DNA of 64,000 nt from Ornithodoros turicata (Eukaryota; Arthropoda; Arachnida; Ixodida; Argasidae): contig NC_088203.1 in NCBI RefSeq assembly GCF_037126465.1, positions 103,292,668-103,356,667 of the forward strand, written 5' to 3'. Shown here piece by piece: positions 26,301-34,782 of the stretch. The notes under the pieces are model-generated. The model made no database searches, was not told where the DNA came from, and was given only the letters and a program-made list of their open reading frames with translations. The translations under genes were made by a program, and so were the position numbers. The first letter of the stretch is position 1. Each line of letters opens with the position of its first letter.

Positions 26301-29300
26301 CACGACACCCATAAGACACCCATAAGACACCCATAAGACTCCATAAAAAAAGTGATGAAAGAGTGCAGATAAAATGAAATTCATAACAAAAAGAACACAA
26401 TGACATGCAAGTATCTTTATGAAGTTGAATAAAGCTCAATTGTTGCAGCACAGCAATAGGACCAGAGATGAATAAAAACGGAAGGGAAGATTTTTTTACA
26501 CCTAAATCCGTGTGCGTCCATGATATTTTTTTTTTTTTGCAAATAAAATGACTTACCTTTCCATACTCTGAAAAGAACTGGCACAACTCTTCTTCTGTGA
26601 CAGCGGCGGGCAAGCCACCAAGAAACACTTTGCACGGGTTCCCTTTCTTCGCACCCTGGGAGACAGGGATCTGAATTAGTAGGTCAAAATGTTTTAGTCC
26701 ATCAGAAGTTCAGTCAAGAGTCAGCGGTTCAAATATAATAATATATAGAGGAAGCAAAATGCCTTCCTACCTTGCTGTTGTCCATTCTGGCTGGGCCATT
26801 AGATATGCTGCGAGGGTTGCATGCCTTAGGATCAATCTGCAGAAGGGTAAGGACAAGAAATGTATCCACAGCACTGCCACACTGCGGCAGGACGTGCATG
26901 CAATTCATTGTGACCCAATTCAATAAGGATTATACAGAAGCAGTACAGTCTTCTACTTTGTGACCCCCCATACACACACACCGATATTCTTGTTCCCCGA
27001 AAGGTTTTTTTTTTCTTTTTTTCACCCCCATACCCCCGTGGATGCTGGCCCTCTCTACAGGTGGAATGGTGAAGGCAGGAAACAGTGAAAGTCGTCACAG
27101 CTAACATGTTGCTTTCGCCAGCAATGTAGCCGATTACACATGCAGCTGTCAACCGTAAGTTTATTCGTTTGTCTTGCAAATGCATTACTAGCTCATTCAG
27201 CAATGCTCCATGTACTTATTTGGGAGATATTTTAAACATTCCAAGACTACCCTGGGACGGAGGAGAGAGATGTGGAAAATCTCGAGCCATGCATTTACTG
27301 ACTAACTTCTATGTTGCACGTTACACTAGACTAACATTTTCACAAATTCTGGGTGAAAAAAAAAATCGAGAACAAGCACAGACAAGCCACTACTTTGAGA
27401 CAAACCATATATCAAAACCATTCTTGTGGTCCCATGTTACTTGTATCTCAGTTACACACCCTTGTGATGTCTACAGACGTGGCTAGCTCATGCCTACATC
27501 ACTGTGAAAGCAAAGCCAAATACTGCTTGTTTTTCATTGTTTGTCTCAAAAACTACGACATTCTGCTGGACAAGATCCTGCGTATGGCATTTTCATGTAA
27601 CTCGCAGTCAAATACAACTCCAACCGCAAAATCAGTTAATCGTTCTATCGTGTACTTTCAAGCTTATGCTATACAAGCGTTATATGCTCCAGAAATGCTA
27701 CAAACTACTAGAAGGTGCTGCTCGTAGGATGAACATGCTGATGAGTAGGGAGTGACTTTTTCGATTTAAATGCCTTTCTCAGATTTGGGGGATAAAAATC
27801 GGACGCTATCTTTAAATCTGTAATTCGCTGAGAAATCTGGAGATAATCGTGCCTTTGGGTGGTCTCGGGTGTTTTTCTTTCTCCTTCTGTTGATTAAGTC
27901 ATTTCCTATTCTCTCTCTCTCTCTCTTTTTTTTGCGGGATCGTGACCTTCCAGTGGGATCCCCGAAGGCATAGACAGCGTTGACACATATGGGTGTATTG
28001 CTGGGAACGTAAGTGACCCATTCTTACACGTGTTACACGTGGCAACCTACGTTCGTCTTCAGTGGAAACGTCCCTTCAGGATTTCATAGTGGCTGGAATT
28101 CGGGGAGAAACCAGGTTTAACCCGAATTGGTCGGAGGTCGGTTCGGGGGGCAATAACCGGGCGGCTTAACCCGAAAAAGGTCCCTACTCCCTACTTACAA
28201 GCAAGAGACATTAAATGACACTGTAAGCAATAATTTGGGCATTAAGGGATACGCTTTTGTAGCACAGAAGAAGAAGAGTGACAACGTACCGAACGTCCGT
28301 CGAGTAAATGTGGTCCTCCAGCGAGGGCGAGAGTGACGCAACTGGGGTCCCTGAATGTGACGAAGCCAAAGCCCCGAGAACGACCAGTCTCCTTGCTGCA
28401 CATCACCACGCAGTCCACCACGTCTCCAAACTGGGAGAAGTACTCACGAAGTCCATCTGAATTAAACGACCAAACCGTTCTGAGCTTGGCAGGAAATATG
28501 TATCACGGGCAATAGAGCTCATTAAAGGAGTACAGAGGACCATCCAAAAAAATTTCAGATGAAGACGTCTCATGAAAGCGTGTGTGTCATTATACCGAAC
28601 AGCGCGAAAGGTTTTGATGTGTGCAATTTGTTTCCCAGAAAAAAACTCACATAAACATGGCTCTGCGTGTTCACCCAACTCGCCACTCTAGGTATAACGA
28701 GGATGAGGAGGTATGATGCCACGTCACCGATGACGGTATAAGGAGAACTCGTTCTGGTTCGCCGGCCAGTGGGGGTCAGCTCCTTGTCCCTTTGCCGCCG
28801 TAAACCAGTTTTGCCAGCTCTCCCGGAGAATTCGGGATAGGAGGAGCGCCCGAATCATTACCAAGCCAGGAGAAAGGCTTTTTCGGAAGCCCGAACAGCC
28901 GAGTAGCAGACGACGGCGGAGTAGCAGACAGCATTTCTCTAGGCCAATCAGCGAGCGTTCTCCTTATAGCGTCAGCGCGAGGTTCCAGGCAGATCACAGG
29001 CTGGTACTGCTCTTCACCACCGTTGCGCACGGTCGCTTTTTGCAGTGTACTTTAAATTCAATTTCTGCGATAATTATGACTCTGTGATGTGAATTACTTC
29101 GCATGGTGCATCTTACTGGCCTACTTAACAGTTTTACAGGAAGAAAACAAGGTGTTAAAAGTGACTTCTGCGCTACTTTAAAGCTACGCTATGACTGACG
29201 AGTTGTGGCCCACACACAAGAGAAAAAGTGTGTAATGCAATAAGTGCACACAGTCTAGTTAGCCCCCCCCGTCTCAACGCTGATACCCTTATCTAACTAA

Positions 29301-31914
29301 AAGATATTACAGTCAAACTCCTTTATAGCGAACACCTTTTTAACGAAAATACCACTACAGCAATTTTTTTTTGCGGTCCCGCAGGAGCCTATAGGTCCAA
29401 TAATCGACATCCTTTTTAACGAAAATACCTTTACTGCGAATTTTTTTTGCTGTCCCGAGTTTCGTTGTAAAGAAGTTTGACTGTACTACAGCTGATGCCT
29501 TCTTAACATTTCCAATGGGCTACTCCGCCTGCTAAGCCTTGTGTGCATGCGGGCTTGCATAGTTTTGTAGCAGTGGAAACTTTGTTACGATTATTACCTT
29601 GCTGCAATTAGGAAGCCTAATGGATCCATTTTTAGACCACTTTTAGCTCAGACAGCTCCAGAAAAGGGAGGTACTGCCAATGTATAGGAATGGACAGCTT
29701 TTAATTTTTCATTTACTGAAACAATCCGAAAATTTCTGACACCATTTTTTAGCTCTTGATACATAAACTGATGAAAGTTCAGGTGTCTGCAGTGCCACCA
29801 TTATTTTCCACAGAAAGAAAGAAATATGGTACTTTTCTTAGATAACTTTGTGCATCCACTCTCTATCTCAACTGGCCGCTTTTTTCGGCCTCACACTTTC
29901 CGCATTACCAACAAAGCTCAGCTGTACAAACAACTTCCCCTCTGCACACCTCTACAAAATTATGGCATTCATTCCACCTGCTGCTTGTTACTACAAAGAT
30001 TTTTTTTTATCACAATTTCTTCCTACTTGGCAACTGTTTACACACATACCATACAAGGAAGTAGATAAGAGACATGTTTAGGTCAACAAAAAACGAAATG
30101 TTCAGAGTAAAAAAAAAAGTCCAACACACGCGGGAAGGCAATGTCGGATTTTACATGGAGCTCGAGTGTGTTAAGCTTGTATGCTCTACATCCAGAAATA
30201 TGCAGCAAAGGCAAAAAATACAATTATGTGCCCCAAAGATATATTCAGCTATCACAGGCACATTAAACTTTGCTGGGGCTTCAAGCGTATGTTTCTTGGA
30301 GTACTACTTGGAGTACTACTTGGAGTACTACTTGGAGTACTACTTGGAGTACTACTTGGAGTACTACGGTGAAAACTACTTCAGCACAAAACCTGTCATC
30401 AAGGATGTCCCCGTATTGCAGCCCAATGGCAGAATTTTTAAACGTGCGCGAACTGCAATAGTTCATGTAGGAGGAATAGGCAAGCTGTGTAACTCGCTAA
30501 TTAGATCTTTTCCAACACAGGGTGTACAGTATGTGTTTCTTGTTGAACGAGTACATTTCAATTCAATTAAAAGCATGAAATATGGAACAGGTACGTTATA
30601 ACGTATATGCGAACACACCGAGTGTGCTCAATCCGCACGAGGCGTACACGTTTGAAATATCGTACGTAGAGAGGAGAAATGACACGTCGGGAGATGGCGG
30701 TCCCGAACAAAGTTGAACAGTCAAAGGAAGTTGAATTTACACATCAATAAATCAGAGTCGTGAGCCTCCTGAAAGGACGGCAGGTGATAAAGTAAAGTTA
30801 TGGCCAACGGTACGGTTAACACATAATTCAATAGCTGTGCCCGCAAGTACGCTTTTACTTTTTCAAAGGCCACCTCAAAAAGTCACGGAACAAAGGCCAC
30901 CTGCACCTGAAGATAGCAGACGGTTTACGCCAATCACTGAAATGCAGATGTCTGCTGCAGGTGAACGATGAGTCGGCGGAATCCGTTTCTCTTACCTTCT
31001 GTGGTCTCCCAGCTCAAGCCTCCGACAAAGATTTTCCTGAGAAAGAAGTTTAGAATGTTAGTGTGAAAAATATGTTCTGGGCATTATCATCAAAATAAAG
31101 GCAAAACATTTTCTGTATTGTTTCACTTCCCAGGGAAATGAAGGTCAGGCGCAACAGTGGAAGGAACGCAAAATTTCTAGGATTTTCGGTGGGTAGCTCC
31201 AACTGGTTCTCAAGCTCTACGTGCATGATTTGCCCGAAATGCTTAAAACAGGAGGCCCCACTCAAACAAGTATATGACGATATGTAACGCAGAAAAATTG
31301 CGTACCTGGTAAAAGCGCAATGCAAGCTATTCAACTATCTGACAGAGTAGAACATATTAATCGGTGACGCGATACGGGTTTATGCTTATCACAAGAACAG
31401 CCGGCACAGAGAAAGCACCAAATATTTCGCAATACCTACAGCGAAATATCGATGATATAACAGCGAAACCAGTAGGACCAGCGCAACGTTGAACGAAATG
31501 CCTTTTTTATACGTTCGATAGCACAAGAAATCAGTAGCTGCGCCCAAGCCGGCTTCAATTGTGCAGAATTTGCGAACTTTGCAGCTTTCGAACACCTGTT
31601 TCAAATGTTATAGCGTGCGCTTCACGTTGATTGCTTCATATTGTAACAATAAACCTAACTTCTATCAAAACATTCACCTCAGAGCGCATGAAAAACCTCA
31701 GAGAGCCTAGTGATTCACACTTTCTGAGTAGACAACAATAATCGCAGTTAAACATTGAGCAGTAAGTGTGGTGGTGCAGCAACCCGCGCGTAGGGTCCGC
31801 CGGTTAGAACATCACTTCTGCTACACGTGTCAGAAAAAAAGCTCAAATCACGGCTCCATTAGTGAGCTGAGTGCCGACTACATACCCTTGTTCTTCTGGG
31901 TCGCGACGTGACAT
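14371..31914 (-). CDS. DAZAP1: Two-RRM hnRNP, hrp48 (Hrb27C)/DAZAP1 type, 12 coding exons
   Basis: Nuclear/cytoplasmic RNA-binding protein of the family that controls splicing, mRNA localisation and translation. Exons on the minus strand: 31886-31914, 30996-31036, 28290-28456, 26771-26836, 26557-26655, 25247-25295, 20300-20382, 19267-19447, 18215-18247, 16857-16967, 14742-14822, 14371-14465. All junctions are GT-AG and phases agree, giving 344 residues. The start is MSRRDPEEQGKIFVGGLSW: RRM1 has RNP2 KIFVGGL and RNP1 RSRGFGFVTF. A linker IDPKACNPR follows, close to the IDPKPCNPR of fly hrp48. RRM2 has KVFLGGLP and then G-F-G-F-L-V-F. The rest is Gly/Pro/Tyr-rich low complexity ending YTYHPYQR, like the HPYRR end of DAZAP1. 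Introns reach 4.9 kb and hold many mobile elements. The first coding exon is only 29 nt. UTRs are not defined. The small 33-nt exon 18215-18247 is the least certain, although its phases fit. Confidence 0.93.
14608..14672. repeat. Hairpin with 32-bp arms in hnRNP last intron
   Basis: ATTTCCAGCATTTTCTCTTT... (14608-14639) pairs with ...AAAGATAAAATGCTGGAAAT (14641-14672), with about two mismatches and a 1-nt centre. Located 70 nt upstream of the exon 14742 boundary in the spliced intron. Confidence 0.75.
14984..15420. repeat. Giant inverted repeat, 2 x 210 bp, 17-nt loop
   Basis: Left arm 14984-15193 and right arm 15211-15420 are reverse complements with only one difference noticed (TTAGG versus CTAGG near 15083). 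Loop 15194-15210. A flanking direct repeat CTAGTATTTAC(A/G)CAGG lies at about 14969 and 15453. The unit lies inside a 2-kb hnRNP intron, so the transcript can fold into long dsRNA. Confidence 0.9.
16964..16970 (-). promoter_or_regulatory. NAGNAG tandem splice acceptor of hnRNP exon 10
   Basis: The acceptor reads ...CTGCAGCAG|GTGGC on the minus strand. Both AGs leave the frame open, so the exon ends at 16967 (inserting one extra alanine codon) or at 16964. NAGNAG acceptors commonly give isoforms differing by one residue, here inside the low-complexity C-terminal tail. Confidence 0.6.
17548..17722. mobile_element. TA-flanked MITE (CAGTAGAACCTC type) in hnRNP intron
   Basis: Inverted ends CAGTAGAACCTCTTTATAGT and ACTACAAAGGGGTTCTACTG, flanked by TA. 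Interior has repeated GTAGTAAAACTC-like motifs. Length 175 bp; related in design to the CAGTCAAACTCC group. Confidence 0.65.
17747..17812 (+). repeat. Dispersed repeat family 2, copy 3 (short, intronic)
   Basis: TTATTCCGTGTTAG then ACAGATGGTGAGAGGACAGC; lacks the central GCGCC...TGTGG block of the other copies. Followed by a G-run at 17817-17830. Confidence 0.5.
19684..20193. mobile_element. MITE-like element, GGGGTCTTCGTTTT ends, in hnRNP intron
   Basis: GGGGTCTTCGTTTTTGGGTT at the left and AACGCGAAAACGAAGAACCC at the right are imperfect inverted repeats. Interior shares GGTAAAAATCGGGCG- and TTTACCCGAATT-like motifs with 27744-28194, suggesting one family. Non-coding. Confidence 0.5.
21631..23700. 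mobile_element. TTAA-bounded 2.07-kb element (piggyBac-like ends)
   Basis: TTAA at 21631-21634 and 23697-23700 enclose perfect 16-bp inverted repeats CTCTTTCCTTACCGCG (21635-21650) and its complement (23681-23696). TTAA target plus short TIR is the piggyBac signature. The body has no full transposase. A short stretch near 23145 (RTCKTCNVAVIP) faintly recalls the Cys-rich C-terminus of such transposases. A MADF-like exon lies inside on the minus strand. The whole unit sits in the 4.9-kb hnRNP intron. Confidence 0.65.
22700..22801 (-). pseudogene. MADF-domain N-terminal exon inside the TTAA element
   Basis: From the ATG at 22801 the frame reads MASPTELFAGPVKEHPCLYN, then TRLMDYRDKKKKQNSWEDV. 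This fits the first half of a MADF (Myb/SANT-like) domain: L-x(2)-V-(K/R)-x-H/R-P-x-L-(Y/W) ... Y-x-D/N-(K/R)-x(3-6)-W-x(2)-(I/V). A donor candidate GAC|GTGCGG follows, after which the frame reads non-domain sequence to a stop at 22628. An in-frame ATG at 22840 could lengthen it. The second half of the domain was not found, so it is either an exon of a spliced gene or a captured fragment. Confidence 0.5.
25500..25720 (+). repeat. Diverged intronic repeat, copy 1
   Basis: Collinear with 27385-27610: CACACCC(C)TGTGA, TCACAGTAAAGC/TCACTGTGAAAGC, TTTTTCATT, and GCATTTTCA(C)(A)T(A/G)TAAC. Both lie in introns of the hnRNP gene in the same orientation. Confidence 0.5.
26296..26345. repeat. Tandem repeat, CACCCATAAGA unit
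   Basis: Three exact 11-bp units ACACCCATAAG plus a partial one, in the hnRNP intron. Confidence 0.85.
27385..27610 (+). repeat. Diverged intronic repeat, copy 2
   Basis: Counterpart of 25500-25720; ORFs here are fortuitous. Identity by eye is moderate, so this is an old dispersed repeat or an old intron duplication. Confidence 0.5.
27744..28194. mobile_element. MITE-like element, GAGTAGGGAGTGACTTTTTCG ends, in hnRNP intron
   Basis: Left end GTAGGGAGTGACTTTTTCG and right end CGAAAAAGGTCCCTACTCCC are imperfect inverted repeats. Interior has GGGATAAAAATCGGACGC and GGTTTAACCCGAATTGG, related to 19684-20193. Ends about 100 bp from the exon at 28290. Confidence 0.5.
29310..29483. mobile_element. 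TA-flanked MITE (CAGTCAAACTCC type) in hnRNP intron
   Basis: Ends CAGTCAAACTCCTTTATAGC and ...GAAGTTTGACTG are inverted repeats flanked by TA. Interior has CTTTTTAACGAAAATACC, shared with the copy at 42095. Non-coding, about 174 bp. Confidence 0.65.
30292..30367. repeat. 12-bp minisatellite, about six units
   Basis: Unit TTGGAGTACTAC repeated six times without change in the hnRNP intron between the exons at 28456 and 30996. Being 12 bp it keeps frames open (LEYY repeats on plus), which is not evidence of coding. Confidence 0.95.
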
Positions 31915-32528
31915 TGCTGTAAGTTCACGAACAGGAATAACTTTACGTTGTACAAGCTTCCAATTTTACCACATCTGCCGCTCAACAGGAATGCTATGAC
32001 GTTCTAACGACTAAACGGACACCCTATTCGTATGCACACACGTATGACTGCGTATGACCACGTATGACTACGCCGCACTATTTCATGTACGACGTTCGCG
32101 GAGGGATACTATTACAATTCGCCCTATTCGCGAAACGTTACCATCGTAACGGAGAAGCGAACAGGGTTTGTATTTGTATTTTCTACGTAAAAAAAAGGAA
32201 TGGATGCAGGGTGGAGAGAAAATACTCGGCCGTGACCCCGTGACTTCTGAGTAGAAGTCGGAAGTCTACCCGTCGCCGTTTGCTACGGGCAGGCAATCAC
32301 GAGTTTCGATTGGTTTAGCAGGCAGAATGACGTATAAAGTTGACGTCACTTCTCTCCCTTCTCTCACATTTCTCTGCGGTAGGCATAGCGGTAGAGCGGG
32401 TAGAGCGGTAGGGAAACGGGAAACAGCGCCGTAAGCAAGATGCTGAGGAAGGAGGCGAGCTTTACCGCGTTAAAAACCACCACACAGTGTGGTCAGCACA
32501 TAACTTGTAGCAAAATTCATTTCGATTA

Positions 32529-32534
32529 TTTAAT
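32529..32534 (-). terminator. ATTAAA poly(A) signal, PMM
   Basis: Reads ATTAAA on the minus strand, about 75 nt beyond the PMM stop codon, a suitable distance for a short 3' UTR. No better signal is seen between the stop and this site. Confidence 0.45.
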
Positions 32535-32605
32535 GAAACATAACTTGTCAGTATTACAAAGGTTCCTTGTTTCCTCTTTCGTTGAAAACGAGTGCAGCTT
32601 CTGCT

Positions 32606-33364
32606 CTAGTTTTTCTTGAGGTCTGTTAGTAACTTCTGAACTTGAGCCTTAGTGTCATCTGGAGACTTGACAGAATGTCCAATAGTACGTGGATCGACGA
32701 AAATTTCATGGTCGTTGCCCCCCTGCCAGGTCTTGTCGCCGAAAAAATGAATGACTTTATAACCATCCTTCAGGAGGTGTTGCAAACAATACGTCTTGTC
32801 CCACCCTTTGGGAAAAACGTCGAAACTGATCTGTCCCCCGATAGAGTACTGGAACTCGATGTGAGCGAACCTCTCGCGCAATGCCTTTACAAAAGCAGGT
32901 CTCACTTGATGCTCGTGATCGTATTTCTCGAAGTTCTCCCGTTCGGTCTGACTGCAATTCCTGCCAATTGGCGAAATATTTATCATGCCGTTTCTGAACT
33001 CCACAAATGTGCCACGTTTCTGAGGCAGCTTGAGGTCTGCTATGTAGTGGAGACAAAAGTTAATGAACTCCTGCAGTTTTTCTTCACCAACGTAGTGCAG
33101 CAGACTTTCTCTAGCGAACTCCTTCCCTTTTCGCAGGGACACCAGTCCGTTCTCGGCGAAGACGTAGTCGAATTCTTCAATCGCGGTCGCACCACCCATT
33201 TGCTCTTCTATTTTGCAAAGGTCCGAACCACCAACCAGGGCAACAGCAACATCGCTCATAACATCACGTAGGAAGTCAAACATTTCTCGCGTGATCAACT
33301 GCCGGCTTTTCGTAAGCGTCCCATCCACGTCGAAAAGGAGAATTGTTTCGGGTATTCTTCCCAT
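32606..33364 (-). CDS. PMM2: Phosphomannomutase (PMM1/PMM2 family), intronless
   Basis: Converts mannose-6-phosphate to mannose-1-phosphate for GDP-mannose and N-glycan synthesis in the cytosol. It is a single uninterrupted frame of 252 residues (vertebrate PMM2 about 246). The HAD-type catalytic motif FDVDGTLT lies at residues 11-18, with Asp12 as presumed nucleophile and Asp14 as acid/base. Other family signatures are ALVGGSDLCKIEEQMGG, GMINISPIGRNCSQ, SFDVFPKGWDKTYCL and the C-terminal FFGDKTWQGGNDHEIF metal/phosphate loop. I chose the ATG at 33364 (MGRIPETILLF); two codons upstream the frame has TTG. No intron is seen anywhere in the frame. An ATTAAA lies about 75 nt past the stop. The gene starts 236 bp from the divergent DCTN3 start. 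PMM1 versus PMM2 cannot be decided; invertebrates usually have one gene. Confidence 0.95.
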   Translation of the reverse strand: MGRIPETILLFDVDGTLTKSRQLITREMFDFLRDVMSDVAVALVGGSDLCKIEEQMGGATAIEEFDYVFAENGLVSLRKGKEFARESLLHYVGEEKLQEFINFCLHYIADLKLPQKRGTFVEFRNGMINISPIGRNCSQTERENFEKYDHEHQVRPAFVKALRERFAHIEFQYSIGGQISFDVFPKGWDKTYCLQHLLKDGYKVIHFFGDKTWQGGNDHEIFVDPRTIGHSVKSPDDTKAQVQKLLTDLKKN

Positions 33365-33600
33365 TATCAAGCTTCAAAACGAGCGAGCATACAACGATAC
33401 AACCTTTACACGATCAAAGGTTTCTGCAGAGTCGGCAAGATGCGTTGGCATGCACACACAGGGTACACGGTTCAGACACGACGCACTCCCGCAACCTGGC
33501 TTGTTTTCTGGATTATGGTTGGATCTTACCGTGGTCGTGACGTGGGTCGTGAAGCGGATAAGTAGTTTTCGGCGAGCAACATTGCTCGGTACAGATCAGA
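33365..33600. promoter_or_regulatory. Bidirectional promoter interval, PMM / DCTN3
   Basis: Only 236 bp separate the two divergent start codons, so both 5' UTRs and core promoters must lie here or overlap. No TATA box is obvious on either strand. The assignment rests on spacing alone. Confidence 0.55.
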
Positions 33601-34573
33601 ATGGCTGACATTGACGCATTGACAGTTCTCGAAGATCGCATTTCTCAACTAGAACACCAAATAACTGGAAATGATTCGACTAAGGAACTTCCTAGTAAAT
33701 CAACTATCACGGTACGTTGTCTTGCCGAGGTGAGCTTACCCAGTTCGTACGAATGTTCGTTGTCGCTCCGTTTTGTAGGAAGCCCTCCTCGGAATAAGTT
33801 CGAAACTACAAGCTGTGCTTGCATTACGTGAAAAACTTGACATGCTGAAAAGAGGCAAGTCTAGTCTCGTTGTAGAACATCGTTCAAACCGTAATCGTTC
33901 AAAACCAATTTCAGTCGATGAGATCGAGAAATATCTAGAAGCTGAATTTCAAGCCAAGGCCGATCTTACTGAAGGTGCTAAACTAAATGTTGTCCTAGCA
34001 GGTAAATCCTCACCAACTTTTACTCCTGTGGGTAGCATTACGCAGCGAACTATTACTTCCCTTGCAGAGGAGGACAGAATCCGGTCTACCATCGCAGCTC
34101 TTCAAAAGATAGAAGATCTCAAGCCTGTCCTGGACAGTGAACACATTAAAAGTAAGACGACCAGGTCAGTGCCCAGTTGGTTTCTGAAACTTTCTTCTTC
34201 TGCAGATACCCCAAGCTACTCAGGCGAAATAATGCGGCTTGCTACGATTCAGATTGAACAACAGGTACTGAACCTTAACCTGGTACTTTGACGAAAAAAA
34301 GATTCATGTTCAATCTTTCAACAGGAAGAGGTCGACAAGCAGTCAGAGAAAGTTCGAGACTTGATGTCCACTTACAATGACCTCGTATCCTCTTGCACGT
34401 TTTTTTACGTTTGTTTAGTCTTTTAGTGTTACAGAGAAACAGCACACACTTTCCATTAACTTATACGCCCGAAGGTGAACACAATTTCCCGGCTGTTCTT
34501 GTTCTGGGACCGCAAGCTGAACCGAGCACTTGAAGAACAGGAGAAAACAAAAAAGGCCATGCTGTACGACTGA
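33601..34573 (+). CDS. DCTN3: Dynactin subunit 3 (p24), six or seven small exons
   Basis: Shoulder/sidearm subunit of dynactin, the dynein cofactor; a mostly coiled-coil protein. Exons: 33601-33711, 33779-34001, 34068-34151, 34206-34264, 34325-34384, 34475-34573. Phases match and the product is 211 residues (human about 186). The start MADIDALTVLEDRISQLE matches the N-terminal coiled coil of p24. LGISSKLQAVLALREKL, VLAEEDRIRSTIAAL, LKPVLDSEHIK, RLATIQIEQQ and FLFWDRKLNRALEE align in order with human LGNISSK..., ILAEEQ..., LVPMLDSAHIK, RLAQIHIQQQ and FVQWDELLCQLE. Introns are only 67, 66, 54, 60 and 90 nt. A further 51-nt in-frame intron, 33864-33914 (GT...TTTCAG), would remove residues with no counterpart and give 194 aa. 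The last acceptor (34474) has a weak pyrimidine tract and is the least sure junction. Confidence 0.88.
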
Positions 34574-34588
34574 CCATCTTTTACATTA

Positions 34589-34594
34589 TTTATT
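34589..34594 (-). terminator. Possible AATAAA poly(A) signal, POLR3G
   Basis: Reads AATAAA on the minus strand, 189 nt past the POLR3G stop, inside the 3' UTR of convergent DCTN3. If used, the two transcripts overlap by roughly 50-100 nt. Confidence 0.4.
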
Positions 34595-34639
34595 GACTTA
34601 CATCCTCGTTCTGGATGTGCACATGTTGGACATGACTGT

Positions 34640-34645
34640 AATAAA
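34640..34645 (+). terminator. AATAAA poly(A) signal, DCTN3
   Basis: Canonical AATAAA 67 nt after the DCTN3 stop codon. It lies only 138 bp from the stop of the convergent POLR3G gene. Confidence 0.65.
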
Positions 34646-34782
34646 ATGTTGCATTCCTACAGAAGTCACCTGTGAACAGACTGTAAAACAAAACAAAAAA
34701 TGGCATTCCTCAATTGCAATATCCTAGAATGATGTGACACAAATTGCCTGATGCAGGCAATCAATCTGTCAACGCCGACGGG

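Noticed and set aside
30074..30601. 175-codon plus-strand ORF with LEYY repeats
   Set aside because: Open frame results from the 12-bp minisatellite; the region is an intron of the hnRNP on the other strand.
32642..33271. 209-codon plus-strand ORF
   Set aside because: Antisense shadow of the PMM coding frame.
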